NCBI GenBank assembly: GCA_019873685.1
Contig: JAIOAT010000040.1
Location: 1-35,597 of the forward strand
Source: Chloroflexota bacterium
Lineage (GTDB): Bacteria; Chloroflexota; Anaerolineae; Aggregatilineales; Ch27
Direction: 5' to 3'
DNA length: 35,597 bases
The notes beneath the pieces are model-generated. The model saw only the letters and a program-made list of their open reading frames with translations. It did not search any database and had not been told where the DNA came from. Numbering within the stretch: the stretch's first letter is position 1; every line of letters starts with the position of its first letter. Below are positions 1-13,687 of the stretch, one piece after another. Position numbers and translations under genes: made by a program.

Positions 1-875
1 GCGACCTGGCCGTGAGCACCTATGCGCTGGGGCACTGCATCCCCGGTTGGGACGCAGCCAACGACGGCGGCGCGATCATGGCCATCAACTCGCGCGGCTG
101 CAGCTGCCAGAATGCCTGCTCCGTCACCGTCTCAGATAACGACATCTTCGGCAATATGCGCTGCAATGGCGAAGTCCAGTCGCAGGGGTCGGATCACGAT
201 CTGCAGGGCTACATCGACTACATGTGCAACTATAACGCCAACAACATGGTCCTCGACCCATCCACCAATAACCCCAACCTGCTCTCGGAGCGGTTTGAAG
301 TACCGGAGTTCTACCACATCGAGGATTACCGGCCCGGCGGCCTGTACTTCCAGAAAGCGCAGGCTGATGGGATGCTGTGGTACTTCCCGGGCACTGGCAA
401 CCATCAGATCAACCTGAACAAGGCTGCCCAGCGTACACGCTTTGCCCAGGGTGGCCTGATCTATTCGGAAGGCAACCTGCAAATCCTGGGCAGCGGCACT
501 CACACCGCTACAGTCACCATCGTCTCCGAAGGCAGCATCAACATCAGCGCCAACACTAACCTGACTGCCCACCCCGCCTATTCGACGCCCGGCTCGCAGC
601 CGACGCCGGTGGGCGGCCTGTTGATGTTCACCGCTGTTGATGGGGGCGGCTGTAACGATAGCAGCAACTACAGCATCACCTACAGCAGCACCAGCACCGT
701 CTGGCAGGGTGTCATCTATGCCCCCAAGGCCAACGTAAACTTCTCAAACTCGCGCTCGTTCGGGCGCGGCGCGATCATTGCCGACACCGTCTCGATCTCC
801 GGCAGCGATAACGAGATTCACTACGACCCGTCACTCCTGCCGCCCATGCCGCCCTCCATCCAGCTGGAGGAATAA
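1..875 (+). CDS. Secreted Tad/PilX-like surface protein, 5' end missing
   Basis: The frame is open from base 3, so the gene starts upstream of the window; the GTG at 12 is only an internal valine codon. About 290 residues are visible, ending at TAA 873-875. The sequence is rich in Ser, Thr, Asn and Gly, with several cysteines near the visible start (GCSCQNAC). The C-terminal half alternates short beta-strand motifs (for example GTHTATVTIVSEGSINIS and WQGVIYAPKANVNFS) that suggest a parallel beta fold. It resembles the passenger part of putative Tad-like or PilX-like pilus-assembly proteins. No catalytic motif was recognised. It lies 82 nt upstream of a TadE-like gene on the same strand, which supports a role in a Tad/Flp-type surface structure. 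The family call comes from general resemblance and context only. Confidence 0.6.
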   Translation, partial: DLAVSTYALGHCIPGWDAANDGGAIMAINSRGCSCQNACSVTVSDNDIFGNMRCNGEVQSQGSDHDLQGYIDYMCNYNANNMVLDPSTNNPNLLSERFEVPEFYHIEDYRPGGLYFQKAQADGMLWYFPGTGNHQINLNKAAQRTRFAQGGLIYSEGNLQILGSGTHTATVTIVSEGSINISANTNLTAHPAYSTPGSQPTPVGGLLMFTAVDGGGCNDSSNYSITYSSTSTVWQGVIYAPKANVNFSNSRSFGRGAIIADTVSISGSDNEIHYDPSLLPPMPPSIQLEE

Positions 876-957
876 GACGGCTGCCCAACACCAGACACCC
901 GCTGGCAGAGGGAGCACCCCTTCCCCTGCCACGCCGGGCCTTTACGGGAGGATATCT

Positions 958-1431
958 ATGCTCAAGCGCAGCCTGAGAAAAGCCCTGCATGAGGGGCAGC
1001 GCGGCCAGAGTCTGGTTGAGTTTTCGCTCACCGCCATTATCATCCTGCTCATCCTGTCGGGCTTGCTCGACCTGGGACGACTCTATTTCATCTATGTGGC
1101 CCTGGAAGACAGCGCCGGCGAAGCAGCGCTGTTCCTTTCCATCAATCCGCTGTGCCGCACCGCGGCGGATAGCGACCTCAATGTAGGCAGAGACTGCAGC
1201 GACCCCAACAATGCCGAGTGGCGGGCGCGTAATGCGGTTGGCGGCGTCCTGAACTGGGACACGGCGACAGTCAACATCTACGCGCCGCCGGAATACATGG
1301 GCGCCGGCGCGACCGTCCGGGTGCAGATCGTTTATCCCTACCGTATCCTGACACCCCTGATCGCCCAGATTGCCAACCAGATCAATCTGACCGTGGAGGC
1401 CACCCAGACCGTTTTCAACGATCCAGCATGA
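958..1431 (+). CDS. TadE-like pseudopilin (157 aa)
   Basis: The start is ATG 958, with GGAGG at 947-951 seven bases upstream. The frame stays open upstream, but that extension has no ribosome-binding site and its sequence is not TadE-like. The protein has a short basic N-terminus (MLKRSLRKAL), then the TadE signature GQSLVEFSLTAIIILL leading into one transmembrane helix. Next comes DLGRLYFIYVALEDSAGEAA and a roughly 100-residue extracytoplasmic domain with two cysteines. This order (basic tip, GQxxVEF, hydrophobic helix, small outer domain) is the normal layout of minor pseudopilins in tight-adherence pili. The stop TGA 1429-1431 overlaps an ATG at 1428 in the frame of the next gene, so the two are probably co-translated or closely coupled. 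The pilus subtype cannot be told from this gene alone. Confidence 0.85.
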   Translation: MLKRSLRKALHEGQRGQSLVEFSLTAIIILLILSGLLDLGRLYFIYVALEDSAGEAALFLSINPLCRTAADSDLNVGRDCSDPNNAEWRARNAVGGVLNWDTATVNIYAPPEYMGAGATVRVQIVYPYRILTPLIAQIANQINLTVEATQTVFNDPA

Positions 1432-1484
1432 TCGATCTACAGTCAACCCGCCGTACCGTAAACAGAGCCGGGAGAAGCGGCCTT

Positions 1485-4400
1485 ATGGACACTAAGCCTT
1501 TATCCAACCGCAGACAGGGCCAGGCGCTGGTGGAATTCGCCCTGATTCTGCCTATCGTGCTCTTCATCATCTTTGGCATCTTCGATTTCGGGCGGGTGCT
1601 GATCGCCTACACCTCCGCGTCAGGCAAGCTGCGCGAAGCGTCACGTTTCGCTACGGTTGTGGGCCTGGTTGGCACGCGGCGCTACCTGGACTGCGCCGGG
1701 ATGGAAGCCACAGCGCGCAACGTGTTCTTCGTCGACGCGCAGACGGTGACGATCAACTACATCAAAGCAAACACTGGCGTAACCATCCCCTGTGCTTCGA
1801 TCTCCGACGCCATGCTGGAGAACGGCGACATTCTACAGATCAACAGCACCAACACCGTCAGGTTGATCACGCCATTCCTCAACAGCATCTGGCCGAACAT
1901 CACCCTCAACTTCACGGCCCGACGCACCATCGTCAAAGACATCACGCTGCTGGCCACCATCAGCGACACCGAGCCAGACGGTCTGGAAGACGCCTGGGAA
2001 ACGCTCTGGTTCGGTCATCTGAACTACTCCTCCACCGATGATCCCGATGGCGATGGGTTGAACAACGGTCTGGAGGAAATCCTGGGCACCAATCCGACCA
2101 ACCCCGACACCGATGGGGATTCGGCTGCCGCCGAATCCTGCGGGCTACGATTGTGGGATGGCGAAGAGGTGTTCGTCTACGGCACCAGCCCCACCAACGC
2201 GGACACCGATGGTGACGGTATTCCTGATGGCGAAGAACTGTGCGACGGTACCGACCCCCTCTCCTGGGAGCCGGAGGCCGTCGATGATATCGATAGTGTG
2301 ACCAATAGTGGTTGGGTCAGAATCGTTGATGTCATGGCGAACGACCGCGCCCAGCAGACGGACAACCTCTACATTGTCAGGTTCGACGCCGTAACCACCC
2401 AGGGCGGTCAGGTCAGGCTGATCACCAATGGCTCGACCGGGGTTGGCGCTGGCCGCGACGACTACTTCGAATACCTGGCGCCGCTCTTCTTTGTCGGTGA
2501 GGATACCTTCACCTACACCATCACCGACGCCAGTGGCGTCCAATCCACGGCGACGGTGACTCTCCAAGTGAATGCGAGCGCGGCAACCCCGGTGCCCACC
2601 CCCGTTCCGGCTGATTTCGCCTTCGAAGCTCCCTTCTGGGACCCCGTCGTTGAAGCCAACCGCGACTGGTGGCGGCTCAATGACGGCGCCGTCTTCATGG
2701 GCTACGAGGACTGGCAGGTGGAATGGTGGGCCTGGAGCGGTTCGTCTATCGACGACGTCGAGGCCGCGCTGGGTACCACGGCGGCCTGCAACGTCAGCCA
2801 GAGCTACAGCACACCCCTGGCCTTCAACTGGGGCAGCGGCGGCCCCGCGCCGGGCGGCGACTGTGGCGCGGCCAACCCCTGGCGTACCGATAACTTCGTC
2901 GCCCGCTGGACGCGCTCCTTCGGCGTGGCCAACGACTTCACTGCCACCTTCAAGATCATGGCCGATGACGCCATCCGCGTCTTCATCGACGGCTCGCCGG
3001 TGGTCAACCAGTGGGTGCTGGGCGCCGGGCGTTACGAGACAACCATCAACTACACCTTTGCTGGCGGCGTCGAACACACCATCGTGGTCGAATACGCCGA
3101 ATACACCGGCAACGCGCTGGTGATCTTCTCGCCGCATGACGGGACCAACGAGGATCGCGGCCTGTGCGGCTGGGCCATGACCACCGATAGCGCCTACCAG
3201 GATAGCATCCCCTCCTGGACCGACCTCCCGAATATCAACTACTATCCCGATACCCGCTGCCACCTGGAACTGCGCGGCACGGTCAACCTGGCCACGCTGA
3301 CCACCCCGCCGCAGATGACCTTCTGGAACCGCTGGGCGCTGGCTGACGCCAGCGATGTGGCCTGGATTCAGTTCCGCGAGGCAGGAACGACGACCTGGTA
3401 TGGACAGCGATTGCACCAGGGGCCGGAAACACAACTGGATTGGACGCGCGAGGTTATCGATCTTGCCGCTTTCACCGGCCTGAATATGACTAACGGCACG
3501 CCGACCACGCTGAACTTCACCGGCAAGACCATCGAGTTCCGCTTCATGATGCAGGGCGGCGATGACCCCGGCACGGAACAGGGCTGGTGGATCGACGAAA
3601 TCCTGATCGACGAAAGCTCTCCGAAGGTTTACACCATCGGATTCTTCGACGACATGGAAAGCGGCAACCGCTACTGGCTGCCGGGCAGCCAGTGGGCGAT
3701 TACCACTGAGCGAGCCTACAGCGGCATCAGCGCCTGGTCGGACAGCCCGTACAGCAACTACAGCGGTAACGCCAGCTATATCCTGCAACTCAACGGCGTA
3801 GTGGACGTCACCGATACCACCGTCGCCACCAGCCCGGAACTGGTCTTCTACCACGCCTGGCGGCTGGGCCTGGGTGATAGCCTTTTCGTCGACATCTCCT
3901 ACGATGGGGTGACCTGGACTCCGTTGACCGGCGGTCCGCTCGCCACCGGCGATACCAACACCGCCTTCACCCGTCAGGAGATTCCGCTGAGCAACTACCA
4001 GACCCAGCCATTCTACCTGCGCTTCCGGTTGACCTCTGACGCCGTCAACGAATCGAGCGGCTGGTGGATCGACGATGTCGCCATCCGGAATCACGACAAC
4101 AGCTTCTTCACCTACCCGTTCTTTGACGACATGGAACTGGGCGGCGGCAACTGGCTCCCGGGCGGCACGTGGACTGTCTCCCCGGAGAGCGCCTACAGCG
4201 GTTTCTCCGCCTGGTCGGACTCGCCCGGACGGACTTACGTGCACGGCAGCAACAGTAGCCTGCAGACGGCCAAACGCTTCAACCTGGCGGGCGTTGCGAC
4301 CCAGCCGGAGCTAAGCTTCTGGTACCGGCGCGACCTTGCCGCCACGGACGGCTTCTACGCCGAAATCTCGACTGACATGGGCGCGACCTGGCAGACGATC

Positions 4401-7058
4401 TGGTCGTACCAGTACCGTCCCAACGACGGCTCGACCAACCCTGAGGCGCCCGACTCAACCGGCACTTCCGGCATCGCCTGGGTGGAATTCAACCGCCAGC
4501 TGGCCTGGGAGCGTGTCTCGGTGGATATGACGCCATACATCGCCACGCCGTTCTACCTGCGCTTCCGGCTGGACGCGCGGGCCGACACCGCCGTGGGCGA
4601 CGGCATCTGGCTGGACGATGTCCGCCTGGCCGAGTACACCGATCTGACTGGCCCGCATACGTTGCCCTTCAGTGACAACATGGAAGGCACCTCCAACTGG
4701 CGGATGGGAGGCACCTGGAACCTGAGCAATGAGAGTCGGCACGGTGGCACCTATGCCGTTACCGACAGCCCGAACATCAACTACACCCATGATACCTGGT
4801 CGGTGCTGGAGCTGATCAAGCCGATCGATCTGCGCGGGCTGGGCGCCAACGACTTCCCCATCCTGTACTGGTGGGATCGCTTCGCCCTGGGTCAGTATGA
4901 CTACGCCCGCGTGCAGGTCTCCGTATGGAATGGGCCGGGATGGAGCAACTGGTCAGCCTGGACGGAAGTTTCCCAGCACTACTTCAACACGATCCTCTCC
5001 TGGGATCGTCGCCAGGCGGACCTGCGGCCCTTCAAGGGCAAGCTGGTGCGCATCCGCTTCGTCCTGGATGCGCTGCAGCAGGACCCCACCGCTGACGGCT
5101 GGTGGATCGACGATGTGTCTGTGCAGCTGTACAACCCGACCATCACCCCGTACACCAGCTTCTATGAAGATGCCGACAGCCTGGCCGGCTGGGTGCCCGA
5201 TGGCACCTGGGGCGTCAGCGCGATCACCCGCAGCGCGGGCAGCGGTAGCGGCGCGTTTGGCCCCGGCAGCTGGAGCGCCTACTTCTACGATCTGGAGCAG
5301 TATGGGACATGCGGCGGCGCTACCGACGCCCAGCGCGCGGAGAACGCCATGCTGGGTCAAACCTTCCCAACGGGCGTCGGCTGCAGCCAGAACCTCGGGG
5401 CAACCTATACGCCTTATGGCGGCGGGCCGGTGCCCCTCAGCGCCGTCAATTTCAACTGCGGCGTGGGAGCCATCCCTCACCCGGACGGCACCTGCAGCGC
5501 CACCTCGTGGAAGACTGGCTACGACCACTTCGCCATCAAGTTTGTGCGAACCTTTACCGTCCCGGCGACACGGCAGTACGACTTCAGCGTGACTCACAAT
5601 GATGGCGCGCGGCTCTACCTCTATCCGGCTGGCTCGTACACCAACCCGATACTCAACCGCTGGCTGGATACCGAGCCGCTCACACCAACAGATGCGGTCA
5701 GCGTGACCCTCGGCGCTGGCACCTACACGCTCGAACTGTGGTACTACGACAATACCGGCCCGGCGGCCATCCGGCTCGATGCCTCTGTGCCCAGCTTCTC
5801 CTTCCACGACAGCCCGCTGGGGAACTACGCCTACCGGGACGATGTATCCCTGACGCTGGACGGCCTGATTGACCTGACCGGAGCCACCCAGCCAGTACTG
5901 TCCTGGTACGAGAGCTACGACCTGGCTGATGAGACGACCTGTGTCGTGCCGGAGATTTCGCTGCCATACGTGAGCTTCAACCGTTGGGTCGCTGTGGCTA
6001 CTGAAGTATGTGGTCCGGCCACCAGCGCCACCTGGCAATTGCGGGAAGCTCCCCTGCAAACGCTGATCCAGAGCAGGTTTGGCGTGGCGCCGCCCTACAC
6101 CGGCAACAATGCCCTGCTGGCCCTGCGCTTCCGCCTCTCGGCGCTCGGCGCGGCGACGGCTGACGGTTGGTGGGTGGACGACATCAGCCTGCGCACGAAC
6201 ACCGCCCCGACCGCCGTCAATGACAGCTACACCACCGCCGAGGACACACCGCTGATCAGAATTGCGCCTGGCGTGCTGGGCAACGACAGCGATCCAGACG
6301 GTGACGCGCTTACCTCTGCCGTCGCCACCAACCCATCGCGGGGCACGCTGACGCTCAACGCCAACGGCGCCTTCACCTACACACCGCAGCTCAACTATAA
6401 CGGCTCGGACAGCTTCACCTATACGGCCAGCGACGGCAAGGGTGGTACAGCTACAGCGACAGTCTCGATCACCATCACGCCGGTCAACGACCCGCCGGTA
6501 GCCGTCAATGACAGCTACACCACCGCCGAGGACACACCGCTGATTAGAATTGCGCCCGGCGTGCTGGGCAACGACAGCGACCCGGACGGCGACACACTGA
6601 CCGCTGCTGTCGCGACTAACCCATCGCGGGGCATGCTGACGCTCAACGCCAACGGCGCCTTCACCTACACACCGCAGCTCAACTATAACGGCTCGGACAG
6701 CTTCACCTATACGGTCAGCGACGGCAGGGGTGGTACAGCTACAGCGACAGTCTCGATCACCATCACGCCGGTCAACGACCCACCGGTAGCCAACAACGAC
6801 TCGTACACCGTCAAAAAGAACAGCACGCTCAGCGTTGCTGCGCCTGGCGTGCTGGGCAACGATACCGATGTGGAAGGCAGCCCGCTGACCGCGATCCTGG
6901 TTACTGGGCCGGTCAATGGTACGCTAACCCTGAACGCCAACGGCTCATTCACCTATTCGCCGAACAGCAGTTACACCGGCACGGACTCGTTCACCTACCG
7001 CGCCAGCGACGGGGCGGCAACTTCGAATGTGGCGACCGTGACAATCACGGTCAACTAG
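1485..7058 (+). CDS. Giant TadE-anchored multidomain adhesin (1,857 aa)
   Basis: I chose ATG 1485 because it puts the basic tip MDTKPLSNRRQ directly before the TadE motif GQALVEFALILPI and has GGGAG at 1470-1474. The frame also has an ATG at 1428 overlapping the previous stop. Domains in order: TadE helix and outer domain (residues 9-165); two Ca-binding thrombospondin-3-like stretches, DPDGDGLNNGLEE near 185 and DTDGDGIPDGEE near 240; one cadherin-like Big_9-type domain (265-363); a PA14-like domain (375-552); five MAM-like beta-sandwich units (555-1570), each ending in a GWWIDDV-like motif and the last split by a second PA14-like insert; then three 96-residue Big_9-type repeats (1577-1857). 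There is no LPXTG motif or C-terminal membrane segment, so the only visible anchor is the N-terminal TadE helix. The likely role is adhesion or glycan/protein binding at the cell surface. A hairpin follows the gene. Confidence 0.85.
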   Translation: MDTKPLSNRRQGQALVEFALILPIVLFIIFGIFDFGRVLIAYTSASGKLREASRFATVVGLVGTRRYLDCAGMEATARNVFFVDAQTVTINYIKANTGVTIPCASISDAMLENGDILQINSTNTVRLITPFLNSIWPNITLNFTARRTIVKDITLLATISDTEPDGLEDAWETLWFGHLNYSSTDDPDGDGLNNGLEEILGTNPTNPDTDGDSAAAESCGLRLWDGEEVFVYGTSPTNADTDGDGIPDGEELCDGTDPLSWEPEAVDDIDSVTNSGWVRIVDVMANDRAQQTDNLYIVRFDAVTTQGGQVRLITNGSTGVGAGRDDYFEYLAPLFFVGEDTFTYTITDASGVQSTATVTLQVNASAATPVPTPVPADFAFEAPFWDPVVEANRDWWRLNDGAVFMGYEDWQVEWWAWSGSSIDDVEAALGTTAACNVSQSYSTPLAFNWGSGGPAPGGDCGAANPWRTDNFVARWTRSFGVANDFTATFKIMADDAIRVFIDGSPVVNQWVLGAGRYETTINYTFAGGVEHTIVVEYAEYTGNALVIFSPHDGTNEDRGLCGWAMTTDSAYQDSIPSWTDLPNINYYPDTRCHLELRGTVNLATLTTPPQMTFWNRWALADASDVAWIQFREAGTTTWYGQRLHQGPETQLDWTREVIDLAAFTGLNMTNGTPTTLNFTGKTIEFRFMMQGGDDPGTEQGWWIDEILIDESSPKVYTIGFFDDMESGNRYWLPGSQWAITTERAYSGISAWSDSPYSNYSGNASYILQLNGVVDVTDTTVATSPELVFYHAWRLGLGDSLFVDISYDGVTWTPLTGGPLATGDTNTAFTRQEIPLSNYQTQPFYLRFRLTSDAVNESSGWWIDDVAIRNHDNSFFTYPFFDDMELGGGNWLPGGTWTVSPESAYSGFSAWSDSPGRTYVHGSNSSLQTAKRFNLAGVATQPELSFWYRRDLAATDGFYAEISTDMGATWQTIWSYQYRPNDGSTNPEAPDSTGTSGIAWVEFNRQLAWERVSVDMTPYIATPFYLRFRLDARADTAVGDGIWLDDVRLAEYTDLTGPHTLPFSDNMEGTSNWRMGGTWNLSNESRHGGTYAVTDSPNINYTHDTWSVLELIKPIDLRGLGANDFPILYWWDRFALGQYDYARVQVSVWNGPGWSNWSAWTEVSQHYFNTILSWDRRQADLRPFKGKLVRIRFVLDALQQDPTADGWWIDDVSVQLYNPTITPYTSFYEDADSLAGWVPDGTWGVSAITRSAGSGSGAFGPGSWSAYFYDLEQYGTCGGATDAQRAENAMLGQTFPTGVGCSQNLGATYTPYGGGPVPLSAVNFNCGVGAIPHPDGTCSATSWKTGYDHFAIKFVRTFTVPATRQYDFSVTHNDGARLYLYPAGSYTNPILNRWLDTEPLTPTDAVSVTLGAGTYTLELWYYDNTGPAAIRLDASVPSFSFHDSPLGNYAYRDDVSLTLDGLIDLTGATQPVLSWYESYDLADETTCVVPEISLPYVSFNRWVAVATEVCGPATSATWQLREAPLQTLIQSRFGVAPPYTGNNALLALRFRLSALGAATADGWWVDDISLRTNTAPTAVNDSYTTAEDTPLIRIAPGVLGNDSDPDGDALTSAVATNPSRGTLTLNANGAFTYTPQLNYNGSDSFTYTASDGKGGTATATVSITITPVNDPPVAVNDSYTTAEDTPLIRIAPGVLGNDSDPDGDTLTAAVATNPSRGMLTLNANGAFTYTPQLNYNGSDSFTYTVSDGRGGTATATVSITITPVNDPPVANNDSYTVKKNSTLSVAAPGVLGNDTDVEGSPLTAILVTGPVNGTLTLNANGSFTYSPNSSYTGTDSFTYRASDGAATSNVATVTITVN
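3150..6195 (+). repeat. Five degenerate MAM-like adhesin units
   Basis: Protein-level repeats inside the giant adhesin. Most units open with a motif like FFDDMESGNRYWLPG (near 3642, 4120, 4669 and, weaker, 5160), contain an AYSGxSAWSDSP-like stretch and close with GWWIDDV or a variant (near 3580, 4060, 4605, 5098 and 6168). Units are about 155-180 residues; the last is extended by a Cys-containing insert and a PA14-like domain. DNA identity between units is low, so these are old duplications. Confidence 0.75.
6213..7055 (+). repeat. Three tandem 288-bp (96-aa) cadherin-like repeats
   Basis: Units start at 6213, 6501 and 6789 with an exact 288-bp spacing. Copies 1 and 2 are nearly identical in DNA over their whole length; copy 3 is clearly diverged. 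Each encodes VNDSY, GVLGNDSDPDGD, TLTLNANGAFTYTP and DSFTYT motifs typical of Ca-dependent Big_9/VCBS-like adhesin domains. The near identity of copies 1 and 2 points to recent duplication or gene conversion. Confidence 0.9.
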
Positions 7059-7072
7059 TAAGACTGGAAATC

Positions 7073-7109
7073 GCCCTGGCTGGGGGGAGGCTGTCCCCTC
7101 AGCCAGGGC
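7073..7109 (+). terminator. GC-rich hairpin after the adhesin gene
   Basis: An inverted repeat starts 15 bases after the stop codon. GCCCTGGCTG pairs with CAGCCAGGGC, and the stem is extended inward by a GGGGA/TCCCC-type pairing. No T-run follows, so it is either a non-canonical terminator or a 3'-end stabilising hairpin. Confidence 0.5.
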
Positions 7110-7189
7110 CAATCAGGACGTCAAGGCCACCGGCGCAGGCGGCCCAACGCATGCGCCGGGACTTACCGTGACATTGCCGCGGCGAGAGC

Positions 7190-7224
7190 GGTATAAAGGT
7201 ATAAAGGCTGGAGGCAATCCAGCC
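7190..7224 (+). promoter_or_regulatory. Possible promoter/5' leader with GGTATAAA direct repeat and hairpin
   Basis: Two adjacent copies of GGTATAAA (7190-7197 and 7198-7205) are AT-rich against the GC-rich surroundings and contain TATAAA, which could serve as a -10 element. No good -35 was found at the right distance. Directly downstream, GGCTGG (7206-7211) pairs with CCAGCC (7219-7224), a small hairpin ahead of the gene at 7253. Confidence 0.3.
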
Positions 7225-7252
7225 GCCTGATGAGATGGACAGGACAAAGGCC

Positions 7253-8536
7253 ATGAAACAACTGACCATAGCGGTAAGGTTGTCAGTGATTACCGTCCTG
7301 CTGATTCTCTGCCCCCCCGCAACCCTGCAAGCGCAATCAGGAGGGGCCGCCACCGGCGCGTGTCCCCAGATCGTAGAAGTCGCCCTGGCCACCACCCACC
7401 AGCTCTGTGAGCGCATCGGCGAAAACCAGGCCTGCTATGGGCATGTGCTGGTGGATGCGCTGCCGCAGGATCATGTGGAGGAGTTCGCGTTCAGCCAGGA
7501 AGGCGATATCGCCGAACTGGTCGACCTGAAGACTCTCCGCCTCAGCCCGATGGACCTGGAAAGCGGGCTGTGGGGCGTGGCGCTGATGAACCTGCGCGCC
7601 TACATGCAGTATGCCAGCCCGCAGCCGGTCACTTTCCTGCTGTTCGGCGATGTGGAGATCAATAACAGGGTCGCGCCGGCTCCCACTATCGAGGTCACCG
7701 TGGCGTCCCGCACAGCGGTGAACGTGCGGCTGGCGCCGACGCCCAGCGCCGGTGTGATCGGGGTGCTCCAGCCCGGCCAGACGGTGACCGCCAAAGCCCG
7801 CCTGGCTGACAACTCCTGGCTGCGGGTGGCCCTGCCGGATAACGACCGGGTGGGTTGGACCTTTGCCGCCAACCTGACCAGCGAGGAAGACATCAACACG
7901 TTGAACGTGGTCGACGCCTGGGCGCCGTACTATGGCCCGATGCAGGCCTTCTACTTCCGCAGCGGCATCGATGACGCCGCCTGTGTGGAAAGCCCGCCCA
8001 GCGGCCTGCTGATCCAGACTCCAGAGGGGGTGGCAGAAGTTACTCTGCTGGTCAACGAGGTCAACATCCAGATGAGCGCTACCGCCTACCTGCAGGCGGC
8101 GCCAGGGGAGCAGATGACCATCGGCGTGCTCAGCGGCTGGGCCATCGTCGAGGCCGCCGGGCGGCAACAGCCAGTCTTTGCCGGGACGCAGGTCAGCATC
8201 CCGCTGAGCGCCGACCTGACTCCCAGCGCCCCACCCGGTACGCCTGAGCCATACGACCTGGCCGGGTTCCAGGCCCTGCCGCTAAACCTGCTCAGCAGCC
8301 CGGTGACCGTCGCCAGTCCACTTCAGACCACTCAGATCACGCAGATGCTGGAAGCAGTGGCAGAGGCAGGCGGCGTGATCAGCAGCGCCAGTATCACATC
8401 AGTTGTAGAATCCTCGACGTCTGGAGACAGCTCTTCCGGCGCCCTGCCGCCAGGACTGGGAGGGGTAGCTCCGCCCGGTCAGGGCGGCACAGCCCCCGGC
8501 CAGGGCGGCACCCCGCCCGGCCAGACCAAGAAGTAG
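7253..8536 (+). CDS. Secreted protein with SH3-like and FecR-like domains (427 aa)
   Basis: ATG 7253 is preferred over the in-frame ATG 7235 because AGGA at 7241-7244 is 8 bases upstream and it gives a clean signal peptide: MKQLTIAVRLS, a hydrophobic core VITVLLILC, and probable cleavage near LQAQ/SGG. The mature protein has an N-terminal domain with two cysteines (ACPQIVEV, ENQACYGH). Near residues 150-205 is a bacterial SH3-like domain (AVNVRLAPTPSAGVIGVLQP, then DRVGWTFAANL). Near 245-330 is a FecR-like beta-rich region (TYLQAAPGEQ-type strands, GWAIVEAAGRQQPVFAGTQV). The tail is low complexity, with PPGQGGTAPGQGG repeats. SH3-like domains often bind cell-wall or protein ligands. It precedes the FHA and kinase genes and may form a transcription unit with them. 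The actual function is unknown. Confidence 0.75.
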   Translation: MKQLTIAVRLSVITVLLILCPPATLQAQSGGAATGACPQIVEVALATTHQLCERIGENQACYGHVLVDALPQDHVEEFAFSQEGDIAELVDLKTLRLSPMDLESGLWGVALMNLRAYMQYASPQPVTFLLFGDVEINNRVAPAPTIEVTVASRTAVNVRLAPTPSAGVIGVLQPGQTVTAKARLADNSWLRVALPDNDRVGWTFAANLTSEEDINTLNVVDAWAPYYGPMQAFYFRSGIDDAACVESPPSGLLIQTPEGVAEVTLLVNEVNIQMSATAYLQAAPGEQMTIGVLSGWAIVEAAGRQQPVFAGTQVSIPLSADLTPSAPPGTPEPYDLAGFQALPLNLLSSPVTVASPLQTTQITQMLEAVAEAGGVISSASITSVVESSTSGDSSSGALPPGLGGVAPPGQGGTAPGQGGTPPGQTKK

Positions 8537-8588
8537 CCTTTGCGCGGTGTGCCCCGCCGGCGGTCCGCCGGTAGAGAAGTATGGGCTG

Positions 8589-9101
8589 ATGATCACCGTC
8601 AAGATCTGCCCGACCTGCAAGCACGAGAACGCCGAAGACGCGGCCTACTGCGTTCATTGCGGGGCGCTGCTGGTCAGCGGGCGCAGCGATACCACCACCC
8701 GACCGGTCAGCGAGACGGAAATCCTCAAGCTGGCCGCCGAAGCTGCGCCCCCGCCAGGGGCCAAAGCGCCGCCCGCTGCTGCGTCGCTGGCGCTGTTTGT
8801 CGTGGGGCAGGAACACCCCATCCTGGTCGGCCAGGAACAGACGATTATGCTGGGGCGCGGTGGGAGCGGGGACAGCGGCCCGGCGTTGATCGATCCGCAA
8901 CTGGCCAGCCGGGCCGGGGTATCCCGCAACCATGCCAGCATCAGCTATGCGGATGGCGTCTACACCATCAAAGACCTGGGCAGCACCAACGGCACCTGGG
9001 TCAACAACAAGCGCCTGCTGGCCCAGATGCCGTATGTCCTGCAGAGCGGCGACCAGATCCGGCTGGGGGCGCTGGTGATCTACGTCTACTTCCAGGGGTA
9101 G
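8589..9101 (+). CDS. Zinc-ribbon FHA-domain protein (170 aa)
   Basis: The protein starts MITVKICPTCKHENAEDA and has a CxxC...CxxC zinc-ribbon (CPTC, CVHC) in the first 27 residues. An Ala/Pro-rich linker follows, then an FHA domain over about residues 75-165 with the expected markers: LGRGG at the first phosphopeptide loop, SRNHASI (Ser-Arg-Asn-His) and DLGSTNGTWVNN. FHA domains bind phosphothreonine peptides. The gene is cytoplasmic by sequence and lies 97 nt upstream of a Ser/Thr kinase on the same strand, so it is a natural reader of that kinase. An upstream in-frame GTG (8547) would add 14 residues. I chose ATG 8589 because zinc-ribbon FHA proteins usually begin just before the first CxxC, but no strong ribosome-binding site decides it. 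Confidence 0.85.
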   Translation: MITVKICPTCKHENAEDAAYCVHCGALLVSGRSDTTTRPVSETEILKLAAEAAPPPGAKAPPAAASLALFVVGQEHPILVGQEQTIMLGRGGSGDSGPALIDPQLASRAGVSRNHASISYADGVYTIKDLGSTNGTWVNNKRLLAQMPYVLQSGDQIRLGALVIYVYFQG

Positions 9102-9198
9102 CCGCGCCGGGCGGCGGAACTCCCAGGTATCGTGCTTTATCGGCGGGATGGTCTTCCTGGAACCCGGCAACATCTGCACACTGAGGCGGGCAGCCCAT

Positions 9199-13686
<4,488 letters not shown>

Positions 13687-13687
13687 C

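Noticed and set aside
2145-4244. 699-codon open frame antisense to the adhesin gene
   Set aside because: Shadow frame in GC-rich DNA; no motif, and the + strand frame has clear conserved domains.
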